Shown here piece after piece: positions 18,193-26,148 of a DNA stretch of 64,000 bases; positions within the stretch are counted from its first letter, which is position 1; the number at the start of each line of letters is the position of its first letter. The stretch is from contig JAUXYP010000002.1 in NCBI GenBank assembly GCA_030694265.1, positions 186,001 to 250,000 on the forward strand. Reading direction: 5' to 3'. The position numbers and the translations under genes are program-made. Source of the stretch: Sulfuricurvum sp. Its GTDB lineage: Bacteria > Campylobacterota > Campylobacteria > Campylobacterales > Sulfurimonadaceae. Below the pieces are notes generated by a model, which ran no database searches, was not told the DNA's origin, and worked only from the letters and a program-made list of their open reading frames with translations.

Positions 18193-19989
18193 TTAATGAT
18201 GCTCGACTGCCGGAGTATCTTGTGCAACGGCCACGGCTCTCGGATCTGGCTGAAGGTATTTTTCATCTACCATAACATCCACGATAGCTTTGAAAACGGG
18301 GACGGCTGTGACGGAAGCAAAATAAACAGTACGCGGATCAATTACCATGATCCCAATTGTATAGGTGTGTTTGCCATCGTTGGCAAAGCCAATAAATGAG
18401 GTATGATAGCTGTTAACGTATCCTCCGTGTTTTGCAATGTGGGCGGTTCCTGTTTTTCCCCCTACTTCTAGCCCAGGAGTCTTAGCCAAAGTTGCAGTCC
18501 CTTCATTAACGGTTTTAATTAAAATCAGCTTCATGCGCTCTGCAGTTGCAGGAGCGATTACTTGAATCGGAGTTTGAACCTGCATAGGTCTAGAAACTCC
18601 TTTTTCATCAATGAGTGCATCAACAATCATTGGATTTACAAGCTTACCTCCATTATTAAAAACATTGAAAGCTTTGACCAACTGCATGGCATTCGCTCGC
18701 ATCCCGTATCCATAGGATGTGATTGCTTTATACAGGTAATTATTGAGTTGCGCACTGCTAGGGATTGAGCCTCGTTTTTCATAGGGAAGATCGGTTCCAC
18801 TAAAATGAGTAAATCCAAAACGTTTTAATCCTTCGGTAAATTCAGTGCCATTGAGTTTTTGTCCCAGTTGGGCAATGCCGATATTAGAGGAGTGGACGAT
18901 AACGTCTTCGGCACTGATCATTTGAAATGCGTGTTCATCAACGATCATTTTTCGACCTAATTGATAGCGTCCATTGTGCCCATTTACCATGTCGTAAGGG
19001 TTGATAAGATGCCGATCCAGTAATAAAGAAAAAATAATAGGTTTAATAACGGAACCGGGTTCATAACTGTATTCGATAGCATTGGCATTGAGAGATGGAT
19101 AGTCTTCTACTTGGATATGGCTGGGATTAAATCGGTTGGAGCTTGCCAGAGCAATGACTTTTCCTGTTTTAGATTCCATTACGGTTGCGATGATTTCATC
19201 AGCTTGCAGGTTGTTTTTGATTCTGTCGGTGATCGCTTCTACGCGTGTTTGAAGAGCAATAGGAATATTGAGTTTGACATCAAATCCATTAATTTGTGAT
19301 TTGATAGAGCTTTGTTTATTTAAAATCAAGTAGCCATTGACATCCCGCATCGCTTTTTGGCTTTTGTTTTGTTGAGGATTGAGCTCCTCATCAAAATATT
19401 TTTCTAACCCTTTAATTCCGTAGATACGAGTATAGCCATCTTCCTCCATCTTTCTAGGATAACCGATGAGCGGTGTTAGAAGTTTTTTATAGGGATATTC
19501 ACGTGCTTCACCGCTTTCGATGATGTTTAAGCCCTGTAAAACACGTTGGCCGTTAGGCAGTTCGTATTCGATAAATACTTTGAGTTTCCGCAGTTCAAAG
19601 GCGAGTGTTTTTAGATACATCGCCTCTTTGGGCCCGATATGATAGCTCAGCGTTACCGAGCCTTTTCGTGTACGGAGACGTTGTCGAATTTCATCGGGAC
19701 TGATGCCGCTGTAAATACTGAAAAGCTGAATAAAAAGTTCTCTTTTATCGGGATCGATATTTTTAGTATTCACAACTGCTTTGTAAAGTTTTTGAGTTGC
19801 TGTGATGTGAAATCCATCCGCACTGATGATGTTTCCACGCTGCGCTTGAGTGGTTTCTTCAGAGTAAATAGAGGGAATGTCCCGCTCATGAACGGCCGTG
19901 TAAAACATGACAGCTAAAAAGATGCCAAAGCCCATTAATAGGACGAGGAAAAGTGCTAATATTTTTTTGGATTTATTGGAATGGCGCAT
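18193..19989 (-). CDS. ftsI: peptidoglycan transpeptidase FtsI (PBP3)
   Basis: FtsI cross-links septal peptidoglycan during division. The 598-residue product has one membrane segment (about residues 9-31), a pedestal domain starting at AQRGNIISADG, and a class B transpeptidase domain with the three active-site motifs: SVIK (Ser313), SSN (367-369) and KTGT (512-515). It follows fliE by 19 bases as the last gene of flgB-flgC-fliE-ftsI, an order also known in Helicobacter pylori. Transcription from the sigma-54 flgB promoter may therefore reach a division gene. Confidence 0.95.
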   Translation of the reverse strand: MRHSNKSKKILALFLVLLMGFGIFLAVMFYTAVHERDIPSIYSEETTQAQRGNIISADGFHITATQKLYKAVVNTKNIDPDKRELFIQLFSIYSGISPDEIRQRLRTRKGSVTLSYHIGPKEAMYLKTLAFELRKLKVFIEYELPNGQRVLQGLNIIESGEAREYPYKKLLTPLIGYPRKMEEDGYTRIYGIKGLEKYFDEELNPQQNKSQKAMRDVNGYLILNKQSSIKSQINGFDVKLNIPIALQTRVEAITDRIKNNLQADEIIATVMESKTGKVIALASSNRFNPSHIQVEDYPSLNANAIEYSYEPGSVIKPIIFSLLLDRHLINPYDMVNGHNGRYQLGRKMIVDEHAFQMISAEDVIVHSSNIGIAQLGQKLNGTEFTEGLKRFGFTHFSGTDLPYEKRGSIPSSAQLNNYLYKAITSYGYGMRANAMQLVKAFNVFNNGGKLVNPMIVDALIDEKGVSRPMQVQTPIQVIAPATAERMKLILIKTVNEGTATLAKTPGLEVGGKTGTAHIAKHGGYVNSYHTSFIGFANDGKHTYTIGIMVIDPRTVYFASVTAVPVFKAIVDVMVDEKYLQPDPRAVAVAQDTPAVEHH

Positions 19990-20008
19990 AACTTATGAAT
20001 TCAGCGCA

Positions 20009-20311
20009 TTACATTTGGGTTCGAGTGATCTCTTTGTATGCATTGAGCGCTTTATTACGCACTTCAAGCATCAATTTCATACTGATTTCGGCTTTATCAA
20101 TGGCAATTGCCGCTTGATGCAGATCTTTGACAGAACCGGTCGCGATATCGCTCATCGCTTTCTCGCCTTGGACTTGCATCTCATTGACATTACCAAGGGC
20201 ATTTTTGAGCTCCTGAGCAAAGTCAGTTGTGCTTTCTTGAGTTGGAGATATCCCTTTTACTTTGAATAAGTCGGCAGTAGAAAGAGATTTAATAGAGGTT
20301 AAATCTTGCAT
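20009..20311 (-). CDS. fliE: flagellar hook-basal body protein FliE
   Basis: FliE joins the MS ring to the proximal rod and is an early export substrate. The 100-residue product ends with the family signature KAEISMKLMLEVRNKALNAYKEITRTQM, split here as KAEISMKLML and VRNKALNAYKEI. The start ATG follows AAGGA. It lies 18 bases after flgC in the flgBC-fliE-ftsI cluster. Confidence 0.95.
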   Translation of the reverse strand: MQDLTSIKSLSTADLFKVKGISPTQESTTDFAQELKNALGNVNEMQVQGEKAMSDIATGSVKDLHQAAIAIDKAEISMKLMLEVRNKALNAYKEITRTQM

Positions 20312-20329
20312 AATAGTTAGTCCTTAAGG

Positions 20330-20824
20330 TTATGCTTGCAAGATGCTGATTGCACCGCTAGCCATATTTTTGGCGCTCTCAAACGCTGCAACGTTTGCTT
20401 GATATGAGCGTGTCGCTTCTACTAAATCGGCCATTTCGATGACAGGATTAATATTGGGGTAAGCAACGTACCCTTTTGCATCCGCATCGGGATGGCTTGG
20501 ATCGTATTTCATGTTCGGCGCTTTATCGTCACGAGCAATTTTATCGACAACCACACTCATGATCGCCGGAGTAGGTTTAAGACCTTGAAGTCCTTCTTTT
20601 AGAGGATCTGAATAGCCTAGAGAAGAGGTTTGACGTTCAAGCGCTTGATTATAGACACTGTTAAAATCCATGGCTTTAAAAACAACTTCTTGACGGCGGT
20701 ACGGGCCACCCTCAGCCGTACGGGTAGTCTGAGCATTAGCGATGTTAGAACTTATTGTATTAACACGAACACGCTGAGCTGAAAGACCGTAACCGCTAAT
20801 ATCAAAACTGTCTAAAAATGCCAT
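20330..20824 (-). CDS. flgC: flagellar basal-body rod protein FlgC
   Basis: FlgC is one of the proximal rod subunits of the flagellum. Rod-family marks are at both ends: ISGYGLSAQRVRVNTISSNIANAQTT near the N-terminus (quoted in blocks ISGYGLSAQRVR and NTISSNIANAQTT) and MADLVEATRSYQANVAAFESAK at the C-terminus. At 164 residues it is normal. It begins 10 bases after flgB and ends 18 bases before fliE. Confidence 0.96.
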   Translation of the reverse strand: MAFLDSFDISGYGLSAQRVRVNTISSNIANAQTTRTAEGGPYRRQEVVFKAMDFNSVYNQALERQTSSLGYSDPLKEGLQGLKPTPAIMSVVVDKIARDDKAPNMKYDPSHPDADAKGYVAYPNINPVIEMADLVEATRSYQANVAAFESAKNMASGAISILQA

Positions 20825-20834
20825 TGTTTAATCC

Positions 20835-21266
20835 TTACGCTGTCTTGCTCGAAGCATCTATGACGCTTTTGAACAACATGGAATCTTTTTTAAGTGCGGC
20901 TGTGAGGGCATTAAACATCGTAGAATTTTTGGCCATTTCCGAACTCTCAACATCCAAATCTACACTGTTACCATCGTTACGTGCCATATGACCGTCACGG
21001 AAAAATGTTGTTGCTTTTGTATCACTAGAAGGTGAGAATCCATTGAGGTGAGCACCATTGGTATGGGTCATTTGGAGTTCTTGACCTTTTTGTGCGAAAA
21101 TAGCAGCACTTTCTTTGGCAAGTGCTTCCTCGAAACGGACGTCACGAGGTCGGTAGAAAGGGGTATCAGCATTGGCAATGTTACTGGCGATCATGTCTTG
21201 ACGCGCTGCACGATAATCCATAGCGCTTGTCATCAGATCATGTGCTCGTGAGATATTAATGCCCAT
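20835..21266 (-). CDS. flgB: flagellar basal-body rod protein FlgB
   Basis: FlgB is the rod subunit nearest FliE. The 143-residue product has the signature YRAARQDMIASNIANADTPFYRPRD (blocks RQDMIASNIANA and DTPFYRPRD) near the N-terminus and a helical C-terminus. AAAGGGG lies 6-7 bases upstream of the ATG. It is the first gene of the cluster and is preceded by a good sigma-54 promoter at 21384-21399, with a leader of about 100 bases that carries a dispersed repeat. Confidence 0.95.
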   Translation of the reverse strand: MGINISRAHDLMTSAMDYRAARQDMIASNIANADTPFYRPRDVRFEEALAKESAAIFAQKGQELQMTHTNGAHLNGFSPSSDTKATTFFRDGHMARNDGNSVDLDVESSEMAKNSTMFNALTAALKKDSMLFKSVIDASSKTA

Positions 21267-21293
21267 CGTGTACCCCTTTCATCTATTTTTGAA

Positions 21294-21362
21294 AGCCAAA
21301 GGAATTAATCCCTTTGGCTACGCTTGCCGCTCTGGCACTAAAGCTTGCCCCATTGCGAGGCA
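21294..21362. repeat. dispersed intergenic hairpin repeat, copy A (flgB leader)
   Basis: It opens with a 9-bp inverted repeat AGCCAAAGG (21294-21302) / CCTTTGGCT (21311-21319) and continues TTGGCTACG...GCACTA...GCTTGCC. A shorter relative lies at 58126-58185 between purE and the U32 peptidase gene, sharing TTGGCTACG, CACTA and GCTT-CC in the same order but missing about 10 bases. Confidence 0.55.
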
Positions 21363-21383
21363 GAAGTTTAATTAATCTTATCA

Positions 21384-21399
21384 AGCAAAATACATTCCA
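21384..21399 (-). promoter_or_regulatory. sigma-54 promoter for flgB-flgC-fliE-ftsI
   Basis: Read on the minus strand: TGGAAT-GTATT-TTGC followed by T. The GG and GC dinucleotides are separated by exactly 10 bases, as sigma-54 requires, and TGGAA...TTGCTT fits the Campylobacter/Helicobacter form. Rod genes are class 2, RpoN/FlgR-controlled genes in those relatives. The predicted start lies about 105 bases before flgB. Confidence 0.75.
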
Positions 21400-21433
21400 C
21401 TTTCTATTTATAGGTGCTTTAATGTGTGCTTGC

Positions 21434-21439
21434 TATACT
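21434..21439 (+). promoter_or_regulatory. extended -10 promoter for ftsW-murG
   Basis: TGC-TATACT: an extended -10, with TG one base upstream of the hexamer, 31 bases before the ftsW ATG. A T-rich stretch precedes it. The presence of this promoter argues against the upstream GTG at 21426 being the ftsW start. Confidence 0.6.
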
Positions 21440-21470
21440 TTTAGAAATTATACACCAAACAAGTCAAAAG

Positions 21471-22649
21471 ATGCCCGATAAAAAATTATTTATTTTAACT
21501 ACTATTCTTATTACCGTTGGAATTATTTGTTCCTATACTCTAACAGCATATGCCGTTATTTTATTTGATTACAACTCCTTTCACTTCGTTTTTCGTGAGC
21601 TTTTGATTGCCATTATTTCCATTTTATTGATGTGGATGATTGCGCAACTTGACCCAGATGTGTGGCTCCACCCACTGGGGCTAACCCTGTTTTGGGGCGG
21701 AATAGCTCTGATGGTGGCGATGCCGTTTCTTCCCTCTTTTTTGGTAAGCGAAGTTGGGGGTGCAAAACGGTGGATTAAGATCTTTGGGATGTCGATTGCC
21801 CCCGTGGAATTTTTCAAGATAGGTTTTGTCTATTTCTTGGCTTGGAGTTTTTCACGTAAATTGGGTCATCATGGAGGCATGGGGGTTAGAGAAGAATTTA
21901 AGCGTTTTTTACCGTATGCCGCACTCTTTATTTTAGTCATGTTTTTGATTGCCATTGTTCAAAATGATTTAGGGCAGGTGGTTGTTTTATCCTTGACACT
22001 GGCCTTTATGCTCTTTTTTGCAGGGAGTAGTTTTCGCTTTTTCCTTAGTCTGATTGGGGGTGCTGTCCTCTTTTTCCTTTTATTTATTGCTATGGCACCG
22101 CACCGAATCAACCGTATCCTCTCGTGGTGGGCATCGGCACAGAGCACGATACTCGCCTTTTTTCCCGAATCAATAGCCAAGCATTTACGTATTGCTAACG
22201 GGGAAGAGGCCTATCAGATTGGTCACTCTTTGAATGCTATCCATAATGGGGGACTTTTGGGAACGGGTTTGGGGAACGGAACGTTTAAACTGGGGTTTTT
22301 GAGTGAGGTTCATACGGACTTTGTCCTTGCCGGAATTGCCGAAGAGTTTGGATTTATAGGGGTTTTTGGAGTGACAATGCTCTTTATAATGATTTTGCAT
22401 CGTCTCTTCAAAATTGCCAATCGTTCCAAAGCGGATACCGATTATCTCTTTAGTTTGGGTGTGGGATTGCTGATTACGTTTGCATTTATGATCAATGCGT
22501 ATGGAATCAGCGGGTTAACACCAATCAAGGGGATTTCTGTTCCGTTACTCAGTTATGGAGGATCTGCGATGTTGGCCTCAAGTGTCGGTATTGGTATGGT
22601 ACTGATGATCTCTAAGAAAATAAAGCCCAAGTCAGGAGAGGATACATGA
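21471..22649 (+). CDS. ftsW: SEDS peptidoglycan glycosyltransferase FtsW
   Basis: FtsW polymerises glycan strands at the septum together with its partner FtsI, whose gene lies nearby. The 392-residue product is a polytopic membrane protein with about 9-10 hydrophobic segments. SEDS marks are GGAKRWIKI followed by PVEFFKI, QNDLGQVVVLSLT, the large loop ending SLNAIHNGGLLGTGLGNG, and GLTPIKGISVPLLSYGGSAML. I place the start at MPDKKLF because the longer GTG-started form would include the promoter. RodA is an alternative name for this fold; the murG neighbour favours FtsW. murG overlaps by 4 bases (ATGA). Confidence 0.9.
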   Translation: MPDKKLFILTTILITVGIICSYTLTAYAVILFDYNSFHFVFRELLIAIISILLMWMIAQLDPDVWLHPLGLTLFWGGIALMVAMPFLPSFLVSEVGGAKRWIKIFGMSIAPVEFFKIGFVYFLAWSFSRKLGHHGGMGVREEFKRFLPYAALFILVMFLIAIVQNDLGQVVVLSLTLAFMLFFAGSSFRFFLSLIGGAVLFFLLFIAMAPHRINRILSWWASAQSTILAFFPESIAKHLRIANGEEAYQIGHSLNAIHNGGLLGTGLGNGTFKLGFLSEVHTDFVLAGIAEEFGFIGVFGVTMLFIMILHRLFKIANRSKADTDYLFSLGVGLLITFAFMINAYGISGLTPIKGISVPLLSYGGSAMLASSVGIGMVLMISKKIKPKSGEDT

Positions 22650-23668
22650 CCCTGATTTTTACGGGTGGCGGCACGGGAGGACATTTGGTTATTGCTCTCT
22701 CGCTTGCGCAAGCGGCGAAGGCGCGCGGGCATAAAGTGGTCTTCATCGGCTCAATGAGCGGACAAGACCGGCAATGGTTTGAACATGGTATGGTTTTTGA
22801 AAAAACCTATTTCTTAGACACGACGGGAGTGGTGAATAAAAAAGGGTTTGAAAAGCTAGGTGCGATGTGGAAAATTTTTAAAGCCGTTATTGAGTCACGA
22901 CGCATTATCAAGATGTTGCATGCCGATGCAATTGTGAGTGTCGGAGGTTTCTCAGCAGCGCCTGCGGCCATTGCGGCTATTACCATGAAACGCCCGTTGT
23001 ACATACATGAACAAAATGCGATTACGGGAAAACTCAATACTCTTTTACGCCCTTATGCAAAGGGATTTGTCAGCTCTTATGAAACGGATGAGGGACATTG
23101 TGACTATCCGGTGAATGAGCTTTATTTTCAACATGCACGAACTCGAACAGAGGTGAAAACCGTTATCTTTTTAGGAGGCTCTCAGGGGGCAAAATTTATC
23201 AATGATCTTGCTTTACAATGTGCTCCTTGGTTGCGTCAAAAAGGGATTTCTATCATCCATCAATGCGGCGCTTCGGAAGAAGAGCGTGTTCGTAATGCCT
23301 ATCATGAGCTTGGAATTGAGGCTGAGGTTTATGGATTTACAACGCAAATAGCCCAATTGATAGAGAGAAGCGATTTTGCGGTGAGCCGATCGGGTGCGAG
23401 TACACTATGGGAACTGTGTGCGGCACGAGTCCCGGCTTTTTATATCCCGTTCCCGTTTGCTGCGGCGGATCATCAGTTTCATAATGCGCGCTATATTGTA
23501 GAACACAATGTAGGATGGTGTGAGCGTCAGGGTGAGGGAATCTTAGCCAAGCTCCAAGAGGCAATTGGCAGTGACATACAACCCAAAAGTGCAGCATTGG
23601 ATCGTCTGATTGCTATGAACGGCGCACAACACATTATAGAAATGGTTGAACGAAAGTCTGAAGCGTAA
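22646..23668 (+). CDS. murG: undecaprenyldiphospho-muramoylpentapeptide beta-N-acetylglucosaminyltransferase
   Basis: MurG adds GlcNAc to lipid I to make lipid II on the inner face of the cytoplasmic membrane. The GT-B protein shows FTGGGTGGHLVIALSLA at the N-terminus, IVSVGGFSAAPAAIAA, HEQNAITGKLN, FLGGSQGAKFIND, and the acceptor/UDP region RSGASTLWELCAARVPAFYIPFP (blocks RSGASTLWEL and PAFYIPFP). At 340 residues it is slightly short but complete. The ATGA overlap with ftsW implies coupled translation. Confidence 0.95.
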   Translation: MTLIFTGGGTGGHLVIALSLAQAAKARGHKVVFIGSMSGQDRQWFEHGMVFEKTYFLDTTGVVNKKGFEKLGAMWKIFKAVIESRRIIKMLHADAIVSVGGFSAAPAAIAAITMKRPLYIHEQNAITGKLNTLLRPYAKGFVSSYETDEGHCDYPVNELYFQHARTRTEVKTVIFLGGSQGAKFINDLALQCAPWLRQKGISIIHQCGASEEERVRNAYHELGIEAEVYGFTTQIAQLIERSDFAVSRSGASTLWELCAARVPAFYIPFPFAAADHQFHNARYIVEHNVGWCERQGEGILAKLQEAIGSDIQPKSAALDRLIAMNGAQHIIEMVERKSEA

Positions 23669-23696
23669 AAATTAATGACCTCAAAGTGCTTTTGGC

Positions 23697-23702
23697 TATA
23701 AT
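23697..23702 (+). promoter_or_regulatory. -10 box of leuA
   Basis: Perfect TATAAT within TTTTGGCTATAAT, a typical Campylobacterota sigma-70 arrangement with a T-run in front and no clear -35. It is 62 bases before the leuA ATG. Confidence 0.7.
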
Positions 23703-23763
23703 TCCATTACTTAATTGTCATCAGCAAGAGACAATAAGAAGAGAAAATTCGAAGGAAACCAAC

Positions 23764-25431
23764 ATGAAAAACATGTCTGCGGGCAAATACCGCCCTTATC
23801 CTCAAGTTGATTTGCCAAACCGTGTTTGGCCTACTAAAACCATTACACATGCTCCTATCTGGTGCAGTGTTGATCTTCGCGACGGTAACCAAGCATTGAT
23901 TACTCCGATGAATTTAGATCAAAAATTACGTCTCTTCTCTCTCTTGCTGAAACTTGGATTTAAACACATTGAGGTGGGTTTTCCTTCTGCTTCCAAAGTT
24001 GAATTTGACTTTTTACGTACCCTCGTCGAGCAGAATTTGATCCCCGATGATGTGACGGTACAAGTGCTTGTACAAGCACGGGAACATTTGATCGACAAAA
24101 CGTTTGAAGCGTTGGCCGGGGTAAAAAAAGCGACCGTGCACCTCTATAACTCCACTTCAACGGCACAGCGCAAGATTGTCTTTGGCAAAGAACAAGATGA
24201 GATTATCGCCTTGGCGCTTGAGGGTGTTGATATGGTCAAGGCACGCGCGGCACAGCATGATGGAGAGATTTTTTTAGAGTATTCTCCTGAGAGCTTTACA
24301 GGAACCGAGCTAGAGTATGCGGCACGTATCTGTAATGCGGTCACGGATCGATGGGGTATTAGCGCCCAGCGTAAAGTCGTTATCAACCTACCTGCAACCG
24401 TAGAGATGGCAACTCCCAATGTCTATGCCGATCAGATCGAGTGGATGAGTCGTCATCTGACGAACCGTGAGCATGTATTGATCTCAACGCATACGCATAA
24501 TGATCGCGGAACTTCCGTTGCGGCAACGGAATTGGCGCTTCTCGCAGGAGCGGATCGTGTTGAGGGGACGTTGCTTTCTAACGGTGAGCGTACGGGGAAT
24601 GTCGATATCATCACTTTGGCACTTAACATGTACACGCAGGGAGTTGATCCCCAACTTGACTTTAGTGATTTACAAACAGTGGTTGAGATTGTTGAAGAGT
24701 GTACGGATATGAAGACCCATGAACGCCATCCGTATGTGGGTGAACTTGTGTACACGGCATTTTCAGGGTCACATCAAGATGCGATCAAGAAAGGGCTTGA
24801 ATATCAGCGTGCCAAAGAAGATACGTTTTGGGAAGTTCCCTATTTGCCTATTGATCCTGCCGATGTGGGACGTAATTATGAGGGGATTATTCGTATCAAT
24901 TCTCAGTCAGGAAAAGGGGGAGTCGCGTATGTACTCGAAGATACGTTCGGCTACTCTCTCCCTAAAAAAATGCATCCTGAAATTGGGGGTATTGTTCAAA
25001 AAGTGACCGATGAAGTCGGACGTGAACTAACCTCAGAAGAGATATTGAATATTTTCGAGAAAACGTATTTCGGTGAACCGCATGATATTGAATTTGTCGA
25101 TTATTCGGTAATTTCTGAGAGTGCTAAAGAACATTCGGCTAAGTGCATTTTAGAGTATACCCATAATGGCAAGACGATCCGCTCAGAGGGTCAGGGAAAT
25201 GGTCCTATCGACGCATGTAAAAATGCACTGATGGTAGAGTATTCTCATGAGTTTAAAATCCTCTCATACAGTGAGCACTCTCGTGGGGAACTCTCAAGCG
25301 CCGAAGCAGTAGCGTATATTGAGATTCAAACCGAGAGTTTGGAGAAATTTTTTGGCGTTGGATGTGATAATGATATTACCGTAGCTTCTATCAAAGCGAT
25401 GTTTAGCGCGTTAAACAGAGCTTTTTCTTAG
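23764..25431 (+). CDS. leuA: 2-isopropylmalate synthase (long type)
   Basis: LeuA condenses acetyl-CoA with 2-ketoisovalerate, the first committed step of leucine synthesis. The catalytic TIM barrel shows WCSVDLRDGNQALI (family DLRDGNQ, residues about 38-45), HTHNDRGTSVA with the metal-binding HxH, and EGTLLSNGERTGNVD. The C-terminal regulatory LeuA dimer domain runs from about residue 430. The 555-residue length matches the longer LeuA class. I use the ATG at 23764, with AAGGA 8 bases upstream; a longer in-frame start at 23686 would include the promoter. Confidence 0.95.
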   Translation: MKNMSAGKYRPYPQVDLPNRVWPTKTITHAPIWCSVDLRDGNQALITPMNLDQKLRLFSLLLKLGFKHIEVGFPSASKVEFDFLRTLVEQNLIPDDVTVQVLVQAREHLIDKTFEALAGVKKATVHLYNSTSTAQRKIVFGKEQDEIIALALEGVDMVKARAAQHDGEIFLEYSPESFTGTELEYAARICNAVTDRWGISAQRKVVINLPATVEMATPNVYADQIEWMSRHLTNREHVLISTHTHNDRGTSVAATELALLAGADRVEGTLLSNGERTGNVDIITLALNMYTQGVDPQLDFSDLQTVVEIVEECTDMKTHERHPYVGELVYTAFSGSHQDAIKKGLEYQRAKEDTFWEVPYLPIDPADVGRNYEGIIRINSQSGKGGVAYVLEDTFGYSLPKKMHPEIGGIVQKVTDEVGRELTSEEILNIFEKTYFGEPHDIEFVDYSVISESAKEHSAKCILEYTHNGKTIRSEGQGNGPIDACKNALMVEYSHEFKILSYSEHSRGELSSAEAVAYIEIQTESLEKFFGVGCDNDITVASIKAMFSALNRAFS

Positions 25432-25472
25432 TCGTCATACCGTACTTGATATGGTATCCATTAATACTTTCC

Positions 25473-25505
25473 CCGTTCGTGGTGAGCCTGTCGAACCATG
25501 AACGG
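25473..25505. repeat. REP-like palindrome between leuA and brnA
   Basis: CCGTTCGTGGT (25473-25483) and ACCATGAACGG (25495-25505) form an 11-bp imperfect hairpin (one G-U type mismatch) around GAGCCTGTCGA. It lies between two converging genes. This sequence type (GAGCCTGTCGAA flanked by GTTCG/CGAAC arms) recurs as an interspersed palindrome in many unrelated bacterial genomes, to my recollection. Confidence 0.6.
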
Positions 25506-25507
25506 AA

Positions 25508-25747
25508 CTAACTCGCCTTATGCGTCTGCTCCTCTTTTAACCGTTCAGCAATCCAAACTTTTATAATCGATTGGCGTGTCACCCCGATCTTTTTGGCTTC
25601 GATATCGAGGGCATTGACGATCCATTCGGGAAAATCAACATTCACTTTTTTAGGTTGTGTCCCGATACGCTTCGCAGAAGTGAGATCGAGATGTTCACTT
25701 ATATCTTCACCTGAGTCAAATAATTCGTCTAATTTTTCAGCTTTCAT
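25508..25747 (-). CDS. brnA: BrnA-family antitoxin
   Basis: BrnA neutralises the BrnT ribonuclease and represses the operon. The 79-residue product ends with the ribbon-helix-helix-like segment KKVNVDFPEWIVNALDIEAKK followed by GVTRQSIIKVWIAERL, the usual DNA-binding half of BrnA. I use the ATG at 25747 (MKAEKLDELF) because AAGGA lies 6 bases upstream; the ATG at 25765 is less well placed. It overlaps the end of brnT by 11 bases, so the toxin-first order typical of BrnTA is kept. Confidence 0.8.
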   Translation of the reverse strand: MKAEKLDELFDSGEDISEHLDLTSAKRIGTQPKKVNVDFPEWIVNALDIEAKKIGVTRQSIIKVWIAERLKEEQTHKAS

Positions 25748-26000
25748 CGTAAATCCTTTTTTCATTTTCTCGTGTTCGACGCACTGAAATCAGCCGAACG
25801 CTATCCTCGCGATAGGTATAAAATGCGATCCAAATTTTGTCATCTATCTTGCCGATAAGGGCAAAACGGTTTTCATCATCACTTTTTGCTTTTATTTCAA
25901 GTGCATTTGGATCACGCCATAATAACTGCGCTTTTTCAAAGTCGATACCATGCTTGTGTAGGTTGGAACTACTTTTATCGGGGTCATACTCAAATAGCAT
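25737..26000 (-). CDS. brnT: BrnT-family toxin
   Basis: BrnT is a small RelE-fold ribonuclease toxin. The 87-residue product has the family pattern: MLFEYDPDKSSSNLHKHGIDFEKAQLLW (blocks FEYDPDKS and NLHKHGIDF), ENRFALIGKID, and the C-terminal VRLISVRRTRENEKRIYDE. The ISVRRTRENEKRIY end corresponds to the conserved (I/V)SARRA...E...Y of BrnT, with Val-Arg replacing Ala-Arg. It has its own promoter with a palindromic operator and is divergent from alaS. Confidence 0.85.
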   Translation of the reverse strand: MLFEYDPDKSSSNLHKHGIDFEKAQLLWRDPNALEIKAKSDDENRFALIGKIDDKIWIAFYTYREDSVRLISVRRTRENEKRIYDES

Positions 26001-26035
26001 TGCACAACTTTTCAGTTAAGTTATTAGATATAAAA

Positions 26036-26064
26036 ATAGTATCATTTCTATACTTTTATGTCAA
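26036..26064 (-). promoter_or_regulatory. brnTA promoter with palindromic operator
   Basis: On the minus strand a consensus -35 TTGACA (26064-26059), a 17-base spacer and a -10 TACTAT (26041-26036). Inside lies the inverted repeat AGTAT-N7-ATACT (26038-26054), spanning the spacer and -10. This is where a BrnA repressor would block RNA polymerase. Confidence 0.7.
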
Positions 26065-26111
26065 TTATTTTTAGACAAAGCGCAAAAATTTTGTATTAAA
26101 CCCTTATTCGC

Positions 26112-26117
26112 TATAAT
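26112..26117 (+). promoter_or_regulatory. -10 box of alaS
   Basis: TATAAT within TTCGCTATAAT, 32 bases before the alaS ATG. The same TTCGCTATAAT string occurs at the glnA promoter. Confidence 0.65.
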
Positions 26118-26148
26118 CGCGACAATTTTACCCGAATGAGAGTAACCC

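Noticed and set aside
21333-21348. Plus-strand TGGCAC...TTGC as a sigma-54 promoter for ftsW
   Set aside because: GG-to-GC spacing is 11, not 10, and the stretch belongs to the dispersed repeat; the minus-strand TGGAAT-N5-TTGC has correct spacing and faces flagellar genes.
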